Shown here: piece by piece, positions 16,576 to 25,691 of the stretch
Position numbering within the stretch: position 1 is the first letter of the stretch
How the letters are laid out: every line of letters begins with the position of its first letter
Assembly (NCBI RefSeq): GCF_016887565.1
Contig: NZ_CP069396.1
Coordinates: 709,001 to 773,000, forward strand
Source of the DNA: Archangium violaceum
GTDB lineage: Bacteria; Myxococcota; Myxococcia; Myxococcales; Myxococcaceae
Reading direction: 5' to 3'
Length of the DNA: 64,000 nucleotides
Translations under genes and position numbers: made by a program
The notes under the pieces: model-generated
Told to the model about the DNA's origin: nothing
Database searches by the model: none
Seen by the model: only the letters and a program-made list of their open reading frames with translations

Positions 16576-17967
16576 ATGAAGAACACCTGGATTCGTCTCC
16601 TCGTCCCTCTGTTCCTCTTCACCTCCGCCTGTGCCACCACCGCCCCCGCTTCCCAAGCACCGGAGGCGGCCGCGCCCGAGCGTCCCTTCGGCCCGCTGCG
16701 TGACCAGGCCACCCGGCAGCAGGCCTGGCTGCGCGAGCGCATGGACACGGCGCTCCCCCTGCTGATGCGCAAGTACGGCGTCGACATGTGGGTGGTGCCG
16801 ATGCGCGAGTACAACGAGGATCCGGTCTTCCCGGCGCTGGTGTCGCCCACGACGTTCGCGGCGCGGCGGCGGACCATCTACGTCTTCCATGACCGGGGTC
16901 CGCAGCTGGGCGTGGAGCGGCTCGCGCTGGGCGGCGGGTCCCAGGGCGGGGTGTACGAGACGCGGCGCGCGCAGGTGCAGGTGGACGGAGGCGGGGTGAC
17001 CCGGCAGGCCGAGCTGTGGGGCCCGGACCAGTGGAAGGTGCTGAAGGCGGTGCTGGAGGAGCGCAAGCCGCGGGTCATCGGCATCAACGTGTCGCGCACG
17101 TTCGCCTTCGCGGACGGGCTGACGCATGGCGAGTACGAGGGGATGAGCGAGGCGCTCGGGCCCGAGTGGACCGCGAGGATGAAGCCGGCCGGGGGCCTGC
17201 CGGTGGACCTCATCGCGTGGCGGAGCGCGGACGAGGAGCGCTTCTACACGGACCTGACGAAGGTCGCGTGGAACATCATCGAGACGGGGTTCTCGAACCA
17301 GGTGATTACTCCCGGCAAGACGCGCACGAGCGACGTGGTGTGGTGGATGCGCCAGCGGGTGAACGACCTGGGGCTGGGCACGTGGTTCCAGCCGTCGGTG
17401 AGCGTGCAGCGGCAGGGGAAGACGGAGGCGGAGGTGGGCGAGGATCCGGTCATCGAGCGGGGTGACGTGCTGCACTGCGACTTCGGTGTGACGGCGCTGC
17501 GGCTGAACACGGACACGCAGCACATGGGCTACGTGCTGCGCGAGGGCGAGACGGACGTGCCGGCGGGGCTGAAGGCGGCCCTGGCGCGCTCGAACCGGCT
17601 GCAGGACATCGTGTTCGAGGAGCTGCGTCCGGGGCGCACGGGCAACGAGATTCTCAAGGCGTCGCGCGAGCGGATGGTGGCCGAGGGCATCGACGGGACG
17701 GTGTATTCGCACCCCATCGGGCTGAACGGGCACGGGGCGGGGCCGTTCATCGGCCTGTGGGACCGTCAGGAGGGTGTGCCCGGGAATGGAGACCACGCGG
17801 TCATCCCGAACCAGTGGTTCTCCATCGAGCTGCAGGCGACGAGCCCGGTGGCCGAGTGGGGCGGGCAGAAGGTGCGCTCGGCGCAGGAGGAGGACGTCAT
17901 CATCGACGCGAGCGGGAAGGTGCGCTGGGCCCTCCAGCGGCAGACGGCGTTCCACCTGGTGCGCTAG
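16576..17967 (+). CDS. M24-family metallopeptidase lipoprotein (Xaa-Pro aminopeptidase-like)
   Basis: 463 aa. The lipobox LFTSAC gives an envelope lipoprotein. The N-terminal creatinase-like domain (YGVDMWVVPMREYNEDPVFP) precedes a pita-bread catalytic domain with the five metal ligands: Asp in LHCDFGV, Asp in LNTDTQHMG ten residues later, His in HPIGLNGHGAGP, Glu in WFSIELQA and Glu in QEEDVII. All are present, so it should be an active dinuclear aminopeptidase, probably cleaving X-Pro peptides outside the inner membrane. ATG 16576 is preferred over 16558 because the signal peptide begins there (MKNTWIRLLVPLFLFTSAC). Confidence 0.9.
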   Translation: MKNTWIRLLVPLFLFTSACATTAPASQAPEAAAPERPFGPLRDQATRQQAWLRERMDTALPLLMRKYGVDMWVVPMREYNEDPVFPALVSPTTFAARRRTIYVFHDRGPQLGVERLALGGGSQGGVYETRRAQVQVDGGGVTRQAELWGPDQWKVLKAVLEERKPRVIGINVSRTFAFADGLTHGEYEGMSEALGPEWTARMKPAGGLPVDLIAWRSADEERFYTDLTKVAWNIIETGFSNQVITPGKTRTSDVVWWMRQRVNDLGLGTWFQPSVSVQRQGKTEAEVGEDPVIERGDVLHCDFGVTALRLNTDTQHMGYVLREGETDVPAGLKAALARSNRLQDIVFEELRPGRTGNEILKASRERMVAEGIDGTVYSHPIGLNGHGAGPFIGLWDRQEGVPGNGDHAVIPNQWFSIELQATSPVAEWGGQKVRSAQEEDVIIDASGKVRWALQRQTAFHLVR

Positions 17968-17999
17968 GTCGTCCCACGTGAGCAGGAGAGGCTGTTCTC

Positions 18000-18524
18000 A
18001 TGAGGCTGTTGCTGACCCGCCCGAGCAAGAAGACCCTCCTGCTCATCGCCGCCGTCTCCGGCGCCCTGTCCGTCGCGCTCTTCCTCCAGCTGGCCGCCAT
18101 CGACCGGGAGCTGAAGCCGTACACCATCATCGGCTATGAGTTCGCCTGGTCGGCCGAGCGCGCCAGCCAGATGTACTCGGCCTGGGGGGAGACGGGGAGG
18201 AACGCGGCCCGGAGCTCGTTGCGCTACGACCTTCCCTTCCTGCTGGCCTACCCCTTCGTCTTCTCCGCCCTGACGCTGCTAGCCGCGAGGGCCGCGCCCG
18301 GGAAGTACGCGCGGCTGGGCGCCTGGCTCGGCGTGGCTCCGTTCGTCGCGGCGATCCTCGATGCACTCGAGAACGCGGCGCTCTGGCGCGCGCTGGATGC
18401 CTTCCAGCAGCCGCCCGAGCACCTGCTCCAGTTCGCGGCCATCGCGGCCGGAGTGAAGTTCCTGTTGCTCGGCCTCTCGGGGCTCTACGCGCTGGCCGTC
18501 TGGTTCTTCCGCGTGCTGGAGTAG
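18000..18524 (+). CDS. Four-helix membrane protein of unknown function
   Basis: 174 aa. Hydrophobic helices at about 15-36 (LLIAAVSGALSVALFLQLAA), 80-100 (LPFLLAYPFVFSALTLLAAR), 105-130 (GAWLGVAPFVAAILDALENA) and 148-172 (AIAAGVKFLLLGLSGLYALA). An aggagag lies 11 nt before the ATG. The helix-3 motif DALENAALWRAL is conserved in many small bacterial membrane proteins without a function. It follows the M24 peptidase gene by 32 nt and may be in the same transcript. Confidence 0.75.
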   Translation: MRLLLTRPSKKTLLLIAAVSGALSVALFLQLAAIDRELKPYTIIGYEFAWSAERASQMYSAWGETGRNAARSSLRYDLPFLLAYPFVFSALTLLAARAAPGKYARLGAWLGVAPFVAAILDALENAALWRALDAFQQPPEHLLQFAAIAAGVKFLLLGLSGLYALAVWFFRVLE

Positions 18525-18663
18525 GGCCTCCGAGGCTCCCGGACACCAGGCGAGCACCCGGGCTCCCGCCCCCAGGGCGAGCGGGCATGCGTCTTCCACT
18601 CGCCGCGTCATGTGTCCTCGGGGGCGCTGGTCGATGCGCCCACCACGGACCACCTTTGTGCGC

Positions 18664-20031
18664 ATGGAAAACAACCCGCAGAGGCATCGTGTGGTCATCG
18701 TGGGCGCGGGCTTCGGTGGACTTCAGGCCGCCAGCAAGCTGCGGAAGTCTCCCGTCGAGGTGACGGTGCTCGACCGGTACAACCACCACCTGTTCCAGCC
18801 GCTGCTCTACCAGGTGGCCACCGCCGTCCTCAGCCCGGGTGACATCTCCGCCCCCATCCGCCAGGTGCTGCGCGGCCGTAACACCACCGTGCTGCTCGCC
18901 GAGGCCAGCTCCATCGACCTGCAGCGCAAGGTGGTCGTCTGTGACGGCGGCGACATTCCCTACGACTCCCTGGTGCTCGCCACCGGCGCCACGCACTCGT
19001 ACTTCGGTCATCCGGAGTGGGCCCGGTTCGCCCCCGGCCTCAAGACCATCGACGACGCGAGGGCCATCCGCGAGCGCGTGCTGCTGGCCCTCGAGGCCGC
19101 CGAGAGGGATCCCGACCCCGAGCGCCGGCGCGAGTGGCTCACCTTCGTCATCATCGGCGCCGGCCCCACCGGCGTGGAGCTGGCCGGTGCTCTGGCGTAC
19201 ATGACCCGGCACTCCCTGCCGCGGGACTTCCGCCGCGTCGACATCTCCCAGGCTCGCGTCATCCTCCTGGAGGGACTCCCCCGCGTCCTCAACGCCTATC
19301 CCGAGGTGCTATCGAAGAGGGCGCGTGTGGACCTCGAGAAGCTCGGCGTGGATGTGCGCACCGGAGCCATGGTCACCGGCGTGGACGAGCTGGGCGTCTC
19401 CGTCGGCGACACCCGCATCCCCGCGCGCACGGTGCTCTGGGGCGCGGGCGTGGCCGCTTCACCCCTGGCCCGCACGCTCGGCGTGCCGCTCGACAAGGCT
19501 GGCCGGGTGAAGGTGGAGCCCACGCTCACCGTTCCCGGCCACGAGGACGTCTTCGTGATTGGCGATCTCGCCTCGCTGATACAGGACGGCAAGCCGGTGC
19601 CCGGTATCGCTCCCGCGGCCATGCAGATGGGCCGGCACGTGGCGAAGAACATCCGCCGCCGCATCGCGGGCCAGCCGCTGGAGCCGTTCCGCTACCATGA
19701 CAAGGGCTCCTTCGCCGTCATCGGCCGCGGCTCCGCGATCGGCGTGCTCTACGACAAGATCCGCCTGAGCGGGAAGCCCGCCTGGTTGATGTGGCTGGGC
19801 ATCCACATCACCTTCCTCATCGGCTTCCGCAACAAGCTGACCGTGATGTTCGACTGGGCCTACACGTACCTCACCAAACGGCGTGACGTGCGGCTCATCA
19901 CGGGTCTGCATGCGGGGAAGCTCCCGCCCCTCCAGCCTGGCCCGGCGCTTCCTGTCTCCGAGGCCCACGGCGACGAGCACCCCGGGGTTGGGATGGCGCG
20001 GTCCGAGTCCGAGCCGACGCACGTGCACTGA
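18664..20031 (+). CDS. ndh: Type II NADH dehydrogenase (NDH-2)
   Basis: 455 aa. VVIVGAGFGGLQAASKL binds FAD, and FVIIGAGPTGVELAGALAYM binds NADH. FQPLLYQVATAVLSPGDIS is the conserved quinone-site loop, HEDVFVIGDLAS the FAD-ribityl Asp motif, and GIAPAAMQMGRHVAKNI the AQxA-type quinone motif. The C-terminal amphipathic segment (WLMWLGIHITFLIGFRNKL) anchors it to the inner membrane. It oxidises NADH and reduces quinone without pumping protons. The start at 18664 lacks a good SD; an upstream in-frame ATG at 18610 is less likely because its extra 18 residues look unlike the family. Two REP-like elements follow the stop. Confidence 0.93.
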   Translation: MENNPQRHRVVIVGAGFGGLQAASKLRKSPVEVTVLDRYNHHLFQPLLYQVATAVLSPGDISAPIRQVLRGRNTTVLLAEASSIDLQRKVVVCDGGDIPYDSLVLATGATHSYFGHPEWARFAPGLKTIDDARAIRERVLLALEAAERDPDPERRREWLTFVIIGAGPTGVELAGALAYMTRHSLPRDFRRVDISQARVILLEGLPRVLNAYPEVLSKRARVDLEKLGVDVRTGAMVTGVDELGVSVGDTRIPARTVLWGAGVAASPLARTLGVPLDKAGRVKVEPTLTVPGHEDVFVIGDLASLIQDGKPVPGIAPAAMQMGRHVAKNIRRRIAGQPLEPFRYHDKGSFAVIGRGSAIGVLYDKIRLSGKPAWLMWLGIHITFLIGFRNKLTVMFDWAYTYLTKRRDVRLITGLHAGKLPPLQPGPALPVSEAHGDEHPGVGMARSESEPTHVH

Positions 20032-20038
20032 GGGTCAG

Positions 20039-20073
20039 ACCCTCTCCCCCTGGGAGAGGGACGGGGTGAGGGT
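20039..20073 (+). repeat. REP-like palindrome, copy 4
   Basis: Core CTCTCCCCCTGGGAGAG followed by GGGGTGAGGGT, 8 bp after the ndh stop. Head-to-head with copy 5. Confidence 0.85.
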
Positions 20074-20127
20074 ATACGGGTCCCGGGTTGCTCCCCGTGT
20101 GACGCAGGTGCACCGGGAGGACGAAAT

Positions 20128-20162
20128 ACCCTCACCCTAGCCCTCTCCCGGAGGGAGAGGGG
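20128..20162 (-). repeat. REP-like palindrome, copy 5
   Basis: Inverted partner of copy 4, separated from it by about 55 bp. It lies 52 bp upstream of bioM, so the pair sits between ndh and the biotin operon. Confidence 0.85.
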
Positions 20163-20213
20163 ACATGCACGGGCCCAAAAAGGCGCTACAGTCACTCGCT
20201 CGTTTCCGCAGCG

Positions 20214-20888
20214 ATGATCCAGCTCCGCGCCGTCAACCACCACTTCGGTGAGCACCACGTCCTCCAGGGGCTCGACCTCTCCCTCTCCGAGCGCCGCGTC
20301 GCCGTGGTGGGCTCCAATGGTTCCGGCAAGAGCACCTTCGCCCGTCTCCTCAACGGACTCCTCGTTCCCGACCAGGGACAGGTGCTCGTGGAGGGGCTCG
20401 ATACCCGCAAGGATGCTCGCGCCATCCGCCGCAAGGTGGGCTTCGTCTTCCAGAACCCCGACAACCAGATCGTCCTCCCCACCGTCGAGGAGGACGTCGC
20501 CTTCGGGTTGAAGAACCTCCGTCTCCCCGCGGCCGACATCTCCGAGCGCGTCACCTCCATCCTTCGCCGCTACGGCCTGGAGGGCTTCCGCCACCACCCC
20601 GCCCACCTCCTCAGCGGCGGCCAGAAGCAGCTCCTCGCGCTCTCTTCCGTGCTCGTCATGGAGCCCCGCTACGTCGTCTTCGACGAGCCCACCACGCTCC
20701 TCGACCTGCGCAACAAGCGCCGTCTCGCCCAGGCCATCCACGACATGCCCCAGACGGCCATCGTCGTCTCGCACGACCTGGAGCTGCTGCGCGACTTCGA
20801 CCGCGTGCTCGTCTTCGACCAGGGCCGCATCGTCCTCGATGACGTTCCCTCCGTCGCCCTCGACGCCTACGTCCGGATGATGGCGTGA
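20214..20888 (+). CDS. bioM: Biotin ECF transporter ATPase BioM
   Basis: 224 aa ABC ATPase of the ECF type. Walker [10 protein letters not shown], the ECF-style Q-loop FQNPDNQIV, the signature [11 protein letters not shown], Walker [14 protein letters not shown] and the switch His in VVSHDLELL are all intact. It powers a tripartite energy-coupling-factor importer with the following two genes, each overlapping the previous one by 4 nt, so the module is bioMNY for biotin uptake. The residues match BioM/CbiO; the neighbouring BioY fixes the substrate. Confidence 0.94.
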   Translation: MIQLRAVNHHFGEHHVLQGLDLSLSERRVAVVGSNGSGKSTFARLLNGLLVPDQGQVLVEGLDTRKDARAIRRKVGFVFQNPDNQIVLPTVEEDVAFGLKNLRLPAADISERVTSILRRYGLEGFRHHPAHLLSGGQKQLLALSSVLVMEPRYVVFDEPTTLLDLRNKRRLAQAIHDMPQTAIVVSHDLELLRDFDRVLVFDQGRIVLDDVPSVALDAYVRMMA

Positions 20889-21496
20889 GCCTCGGCCTCT
20901 ACCTCCACCGGGACTCGCCCCTCCACGCCCTCCCCGCGGGCGCCAAGATGCTCGCGCTGCTCGCGGCCGGCACCGGGCTGCTGCTCTTCCGCTCCCTGCC
21001 CGTCGTCTCCGCCGCGCTCGTCGTCACGCTCGGCCTCTACGGGCTCGCGCGCCTGCGCCCGCGCGAGGTCGCTCCCGTCCTCCGGCTCTCCGCCTTCGTG
21101 CTCGGCCCGCTCTTCCTCCTGCAGGCGTGGCTGTCCGGCTGGGAGCTCGCGCTGGGGACCGTGCTGCGGCTCGCCGTGCTGTTGCTGCTCGCCACGCTCG
21201 TCTCCCTCACGACGCGCGCCTCGGATATGCTCGAGTCCCTGCAGCGCGCCTTCCGTCCCCTGGCCCGCTTCGGGCTGAGTCCCGCGCGCCTGGGCCTGCT
21301 GCTCTCCCTCACCCTGCGCTTCATCCCCCTGCTGGCCACCTGGCTGCGTGAAATCCAGGAGGCCCAGCGCGTGCGCGGCCTGGAACGCAATCCCCTGGCC
21401 GTGCTCGTCCCGCTGCTCGTCAAGACACTCCGCACCGCCGACACGCTCGCCGACGCCATCGACGCGCGCTGCTTCGACCCCGAGGAACCCTCGTGA
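20885..21496 (+). CDS. bioN: ECF transporter transmembrane coupling protein BioN
   Basis: 203 aa with a GTG start overlapping the bioM stop (GTGA). About five hydrophobic helices. [16 protein letters not shown] and [14 protein letters not shown] carry the two short Ala-x-Arg/Arg-Gly coupling motifs of ECF T components, which dock on the ATPase grooves. It links BioM to the substrate protein BioY in the inner membrane. Confidence 0.92.
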   Translation: MSLGLYLHRDSPLHALPAGAKMLALLAAGTGLLLFRSLPVVSAALVVTLGLYGLARLRPREVAPVLRLSAFVLGPLFLLQAWLSGWELALGTVLRLAVLLLLATLVSLTTRASDMLESLQRAFRPLARFGLSPARLGLLLSLTLRFIPLLATWLREIQEAQRVRGLERNPLAVLVPLLVKTLRTADTLADAIDARCFDPEEPS

Positions 21497-22113
21497 AGAC
21501 CCGCGACCTCGTCCACGTCGCCCTGTTCGCCGCCATCATGGCCGCGCTCGGGCTCATGCCTCCCCTCGCGCTGCCCTTCGTCCCCGTCCCCATCACCGCG
21601 CAGACGCTCGGGGTGATGCTCGCCGGCTCCACGCTCGGTGCGCGCAAGGCGGGCCTGTCCCTGCTGCTCTTCCACCTGCTCGTGGCCGCGGGGCTGCCCC
21701 TGCTCGCTGGCGGCAATGGCGGGCTCGCCGTCTACGTGGGGCCCACCGGTGGCTTCTTCGTGGGCTTCTTGCCCGGGGCCTTCGTCATCGGCTGGCTCAC
21801 CGAGCGCGCCTGGTCGCGCCTCTCGGTGCCGCTCGCCTTCGCCATCAACGTGCTCGGTGGCATCGGCGTCCTCTACGCCGTGGGCATTCCGTGGCTCTCC
21901 GTGGCCGCGCACCTGCCGCTCGCGAAGGCCGCGCTGGGCTCGCTCGCCTTCGTCCCCGGCGACTGCGTGAAGGCGGCCGTGGCCGCCTCCGTCGCCGTCA
22001 CCCTCAAGCGCGCCTGGCCCCTCATCCAGCCGCCCCGGCCCGCCGGGGCTACCTCGGCGCCCCCGTCATCGACTCCAGCAGCTTCACCAGCGCCTTCTTC
22101 TCCTCGTCGGTGA
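21493..22113 (+). CDS. bioY: Biotin transporter substrate protein BioY
   Basis: 206 aa with a GTG start overlapping the bioN stop by 4 nt. PITAQTLGVMLAGSTLGARK, GNGGLAVYVGPTGGFFVGFL and VPGDCVKAAVAASVAVTLKR are diagnostic BioY segments; six helices span the protein. It binds biotin and releases it inward when coupled to BioMN. The last 20 or so codons are a low-complexity Pro/Ala/Ser tail that overlaps the 3' end of the convergent peroxidase gene by 65 bp. Family members usually stop near the end of helix 6, so the tail may have arisen by loss of an earlier stop. Confidence 0.94.
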   Translation: MKTRDLVHVALFAAIMAALGLMPPLALPFVPVPITAQTLGVMLAGSTLGARKAGLSLLLFHLLVAAGLPLLAGGNGGLAVYVGPTGGFFVGFLPGAFVIGWLTERAWSRLSVPLAFAINVLGGIGVLYAVGIPWLSVAAHLPLAKAALGSLAFVPGDCVKAAVAASVAVTLKRAWPLIQPPRPAGATSAPPSSTPAASPAPSSPRR

Positions 22114-23221
22114 GCTCCAGCGGCTTGATGGTGATGGACACCATGCCCGCGTAGTTGCCCACGGGCTCGCCGCCCTTGTCGTACAGGTCGATGACGTCCT
22201 CGAGCGTCCGCAGCTCCCCGGTGTGCATGTACGGCGCCGTCAGAGCCACGTTGCGCAGGGTGGGCGTCTTGTAGGCGCCCTCCAGCTCCGCGCCCTTCTG
22301 CTTCACGTCGCTGCTCAACCGCTGCAGCCGTCCGGACTCGACGCTGCCGACGGCCGCGTCGCTGTAGGGCCCCGCCGAGTTGAAGGTCCACGTGAGCAGC
22401 GTGTCGGCCGCCGCCATCACGCCGCGCTGGCTGTCGCTCTGGTCCTTCACCCCGATGTTGTGGAACTGGTCGTCGCTCAGCATCGGGCCCTTGTGGCACG
22501 CGGCGCACTGGCCCTTGCGCACGAAGGTCTTCAGCCCCAGGTACGCGGGGTCCTTCTCGGCCGTGCCCGCCTCCACCGCGGAGAGGAAGCGGATGACGTC
22601 CTGATCGAAGGGCGCGTCGGTGCGGTTCACCGTGCGCTCGTACGCGGCGATGACCTTGCCGAAGTTGGCCAGCAGCTGCTCGTCGCTCTCCTCCTCCGAG
22701 GGCAGCTTGCCGAAGAGGCCGCGGTAGTCCTCCGCGTAGGCCTCGGACAGGCGGGCGCGCAGGATGTCGGCGCTGGAGTTCATCTCGATGGGGCTCAGCA
22801 GCGGCAGCAGCGCCTGGTTCCACAGCCGGTCCGCGAGTCCGTCCCACATGAACCAGGTGCTGTAGCCCGCGTTCAGGATGGAGGGCGGGTTGCGCCCGGT
22901 GCGCTTGCCGTCGCAGCCCTCCGCCACCGGCGTGTCCACCGTGCGGCCCTCGCCGTCGTGGCAGCTCTTGCAGGAGATGGTGCCGCAGCGCGACAGGCCC
23001 GGGTCATCGAAGAGCCGGTGGCCCAGCGCCGCCGCCACCTCGCTGTCCCCGTACTTGTTCGTCGCGTCCTTCGGCGGGTTGCGCGTGGGGCTGTGCAGGC
23101 TCTGGAGCAGCTCGAGCTCGTCGAGGTTGGGGAACGGCTCCTCGGGCTCCGTGCACGACAGGCCCAGGGCGCCCGCGAGGGCTCCCGCCAGCATCCAGCG
23201 ACGCAAGGGTTGACGACTCAT
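22049..23221 (-). CDS. Di-haem cytochrome c peroxidase (MauG/CcpA-type) lipoprotein
   Basis: 390 aa. The lipobox GLSC ends the signal. Two CxxCH haem sites are seen, CKSCH (about residue 85) and CAACH (about 240), the spacing of bacterial di-haem peroxidases. RNPPSILNAGYSTWFMWDGL and TPTLRNVALTAPYMHTGELR are the family's conserved segments around the haem ligands, and LADRLWNQALLPLLSPIEMN is a typical signature. It is expected to reduce hydrogen peroxide with electrons from periplasmic cytochromes, or to oxidise protein side chains as MauG does. The 3' end overlaps bioY from the other strand. Confidence 0.93.
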   Translation of the reverse strand: MSRQPLRRWMLAGALAGALGLSCTEPEEPFPNLDELELLQSLHSPTRNPPKDATNKYGDSEVAAALGHRLFDDPGLSRCGTISCKSCHDGEGRTVDTPVAEGCDGKRTGRNPPSILNAGYSTWFMWDGLADRLWNQALLPLLSPIEMNSSADILRARLSEAYAEDYRGLFGKLPSEEESDEQLLANFGKVIAAYERTVNRTDAPFDQDVIRFLSAVEAGTAEKDPAYLGLKTFVRKGQCAACHKGPMLSDDQFHNIGVKDQSDSQRGVMAAADTLLTWTFNSAGPYSDAAVGSVESGRLQRLSSDVKQKGAELEGAYKTPTLRNVALTAPYMHTGELRTLEDVIDLYDKGGEPVGNYAGMVSITIKPLELTDEEKKALVKLLESMTGAPR

Positions 23222-23308
23222 GCGAGCACTGTAACCCCGGAATACCGGGCGGGGCCATGGCCCCTCGGAGAGGGTGGGTCGCTCCCCGGGTGAGGCTTCC
23301 CCGCGCGC

Positions 23309-24214
23309 TCAGTCCGCCTCGCCGGTGACGAAGGACGCGCCCACGAGCAACCGGACGACGGGGATGTCCACGGCGGTGCCCATGCCGGGCCCTCCGAGGA
23401 AGTAGAGATCCAACCCCTTCAGGGCGTGCTTGCGGACCCCCAGCAGCACCTCGCCGCTGGGCCTGCCTCCCTGGAGCGGCAGGTTCACCAGCACGCTGAG
23501 CTCGGGCCGGGTGGAGGTGCCGTTCTCCCCGCGCGAGGTGACGGTGGCGCCCACGCGCAGCTCGCTGCCCACCACGTCCTGCGCGCGCTGCGACAGCGGC
23601 GACAGGTCATACCGGGGGCGCAGCAGGGCCCCCACCTCGGCGCCCACCTGGTAGCCCTCGCCCTGGAGGCTCGCCTGCACCCGGGGGTTCACCGCGAACG
23701 AGTCCCGCGCGAGCAGCGCCTCGCTGCCCATCGGAAGTCCGGCCGCGAGCTCCACGCCCAGGTTCAGCGGCGCGCCGTTCTTCACCTGGAGCGGAGCCGC
23801 GCGCACCGACACCCAGGGCGTGCCCATTCCGCGGCCCTCGGGCGGGGTGATGCCCCGGAAGGAGTCTCCCTGCTGGTCCACGATATAGGGCAGCTGCGCT
23901 CCGAGCTGCAGCCAGGGCAGCACGCCGACGGCGGCGGTGACGTGCCCGGTGAGCCTGTTCTGCACCAGGCCCATGGAGTGGACCACCGGGTCCCACGTCC
24001 TGGCGAAGTTGAGGGGCAGGTGCTCGAAGTGCGCCTGCAGCGACACCCGGACGACGCCTGGATCCAACGTGCGGCCAGTGCCCACCACCAGCGAGCCCAG
24101 TCCGGACGGCTCGAGTTGCAGCCGCTCCAGCTCGAAGGTGGGCAGGGGTTGGGTGTTCTGGGCCACGGCGAGGCCGGGCACGAGCAGGAGGCAGAGCAGG
24201 AGTCTTCGGGCCAA
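23309..24214 (-). CDS. Outer-membrane barrel protein (OmpA-like N-terminal barrel without OmpA domain)
   Basis: 301 aa with a signal peptide (LLLCLLLVPGLAVAQ). The body is a beta-barrel pattern: VVRVSLQAHFEHLPLNF, LTGHVTAAVGVLPWLQLGAQ, VSVRAAPLQVKNGAPLNLGV. It resembles the N-terminal barrel of the large myxobacterial OmpA/TSP3 proteins but stops where the peptidoglycan-binding OmpA domain would begin. The last strand ends VGASFVTGEAD without a terminal Phe. Function unknown, probably structural or a pore. The gene sits behind the peroxidase on the same strand, with 87 bp between. Confidence 0.75.
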   Translation of the reverse strand: MARRLLLCLLLVPGLAVAQNTQPLPTFELERLQLEPSGLGSLVVGTGRTLDPGVVRVSLQAHFEHLPLNFARTWDPVVHSMGLVQNRLTGHVTAAVGVLPWLQLGAQLPYIVDQQGDSFRGITPPEGRGMGTPWVSVRAAPLQVKNGAPLNLGVELAAGLPMGSEALLARDSFAVNPRVQASLQGEGYQVGAEVGALLRPRYDLSPLSQRAQDVVGSELRVGATVTSRGENGTSTRPELSVLVNLPLQGGRPSGEVLLGVRKHALKGLDLYFLGGPGMGTAVDIPVVRLLVGASFVTGEAD

Positions 24215-24462
24215 GGGCTACTCGGTTCGTATGGAGTTCGGACGCCGCCCGGCCGCGGGAGTGTCCGTCATGGGCGCGACATTCTGGGGCAGTTCTTCCC
24301 GCTCGCAAGAGGCATTCCCATCAGGGCCGGTGGAAGCGCGGGGTTGTCACACTTCGCGTGAGGGGAGGCGGGCGTGGCCGGGGACGTGATAAGGAGTGGG
24401 GTCGAAACAGGCCTTCTTCCTGGGTCTGATGCGAGAGCTGACAGGCCGGGGAGGCCGCTCAG

Positions 24463-25533
24463 GTGAAGCTGCTGCTGGTTGAGGACTCGCGCTCCGTCGC
24501 CGCCTTTCTCGAGCAGATCCTCCGGCGTGAGCCGGACATCGAGCTGTTGCCGCAGGTGACGGATGGCCGCGACGCCGTGGCCGCTGTGCGGCGGTGGAAT
24601 CCGCAGCTGGTGCTGATGGACCTGGTGCTGCCGGGGATGGACGGGGTGGACGCCATCGCGGAGATCATGGCCACGGCGCCCTGTCCCATCGTGGTGCTCA
24701 GCGGGCAGCTGGACACGCCCGGGAGGGACCGGACGTTCGAGTCGCTGAGGGCGGGAGCGGTGGACGTGCTGGCCAAGCCCACGGCGGGGGGGCTGGACGC
24801 GGTGAAGGAATTCCGGGAGCGGCTGTTGCGCACGGTGCGGGTGATGGCGCACGCGCGGGTGGTGGGGCGCAGGCGCACGCCGCCGAGCATTCCGGTGACG
24901 CAGGTGGCGCGGCCCGTGTCCTCGCTGTCCGAGGGGAAGTCGTGCGCGCTGCTGGCGATAGGAGGCTCCACGGGGGCGCCGCCGCTGGTGTACGAGTTGC
25001 TGCGCGCGTTGCCATCGCCGGCGCCGTTCCCGGTGGTGGTGGCGCAGCACATCATCCGCGGCTTCGAGCCGAGCTTCGCGCGCTGGCTGGGGGGGACGGG
25101 ACACCGGACGGTGGTGGCGATGGGAGGGGAGTGGTTGGGGCCCGGGTCGGTGTTCGTGTCGCCGGCGGACCGGGACCTGGTGGTGAGAGGGGGCCGATTG
25201 CAGACGCAGCCGGCGAGGGGCGTGGCGGTGCCCTCGGTGGATGCGCTCTTCGAGAGCGTGGCGGGATTCCACGGCTCGCGGGCGGTGGGGCTGTTGCTGA
25301 CGGGGATGGGCGAGGACGGGGCGAAGGGGCTGCTGGCGATGCACCGGGCCGGAGCGCTCACGGTGGCGCAGGACGGTGCGAGCTGCGTGGTGGACGGGAT
25401 GCCGGGAGCGGCGAGGGCGATGGGGGCGGCGAGTCAGATCCTCACCCCCTCGGAGATGACGGCGCTGCTGATCTCCCTGGCCCGGAGCTCCGCGCCCTTC
25501 CCTCCCTCTCCCTCCGGGAGGGGGTCGGGGTGA
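24463..25533 (+). CDS. cheB: CheB-type receiver/methylesterase
   Basis: 356 aa, GTG start. An N-terminal receiver domain (phosphoacceptor D53 in VLMDLVLPGMDG; switch Lys in VLAKP) is followed by a CheB methylesterase domain. Its catalytic triad is complete: S169 in IGGSTGAPP, H196 in AQHIIRG and D285 in GMGEDGAKG. CheB removes methyl groups from chemoreceptors when phosphorylated by a CheA kinase. No CheA, CheR, CheW or receptor gene lies near, so it serves a pathway encoded elsewhere or a non-chemotaxis system. The C-terminus PSPSGRGSG and the stop codon come from a REP-like element. Confidence 0.92.
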   Translation: MKLLLVEDSRSVAAFLEQILRREPDIELLPQVTDGRDAVAAVRRWNPQLVLMDLVLPGMDGVDAIAEIMATAPCPIVVLSGQLDTPGRDRTFESLRAGAVDVLAKPTAGGLDAVKEFRERLLRTVRVMAHARVVGRRRTPPSIPVTQVARPVSSLSEGKSCALLAIGGSTGAPPLVYELLRALPSPAPFPVVVAQHIIRGFEPSFARWLGGTGHRTVVAMGGEWLGPGSVFVSPADRDLVVRGGRLQTQPARGVAVPSVDALFESVAGFHGSRAVGLLLTGMGEDGAKGLLAMHRAGALTVAQDGASCVVDGMPGAARAMGAASQILTPSEMTALLISLARSSAPFPPSPSGRGSG

Positions 25534-25537
25534 GGGT
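25503..25537 (+). repeat. REP-like palindrome, copy 6, overlapping cheB end
   Basis: Core CTCTCCCTCCGGGAGGG (one arm slightly degenerate) then CGGGGTGAGGGT. The TGA inside the arm is the stop codon of the CheB gene. Confidence 0.85.
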
Positions 25538-25599
25538 CTGAACTCCGAGCAGGCCCCCTGCCTCGGCAGGATGTGGACCTCCCGGTCGCGAGCCGGACG

Positions 25600-25624
25600 A
25601 ACTGGTCCGATTGTCGGACCAGTT
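25600..25624. terminator. Strong 11-bp hairpin between convergent genes
   Basis: AACTGGTCCGA-TTG-TCGGACCAGTT is a perfect 11-bp inverted repeat with a 3-nt loop. It lies in the 158-bp gap between the cheB stop and the convergent lipoprotein stop, so a bidirectional terminator is the simplest reading, although no U-tract follows. Confidence 0.55.
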
Positions 25625-25691
25625 GCTCCCGAGCGCGCCCGGGACCTCCTCTGACAGGATTGACCTCACCTGGCCTGGTGGAGGTCGGATC

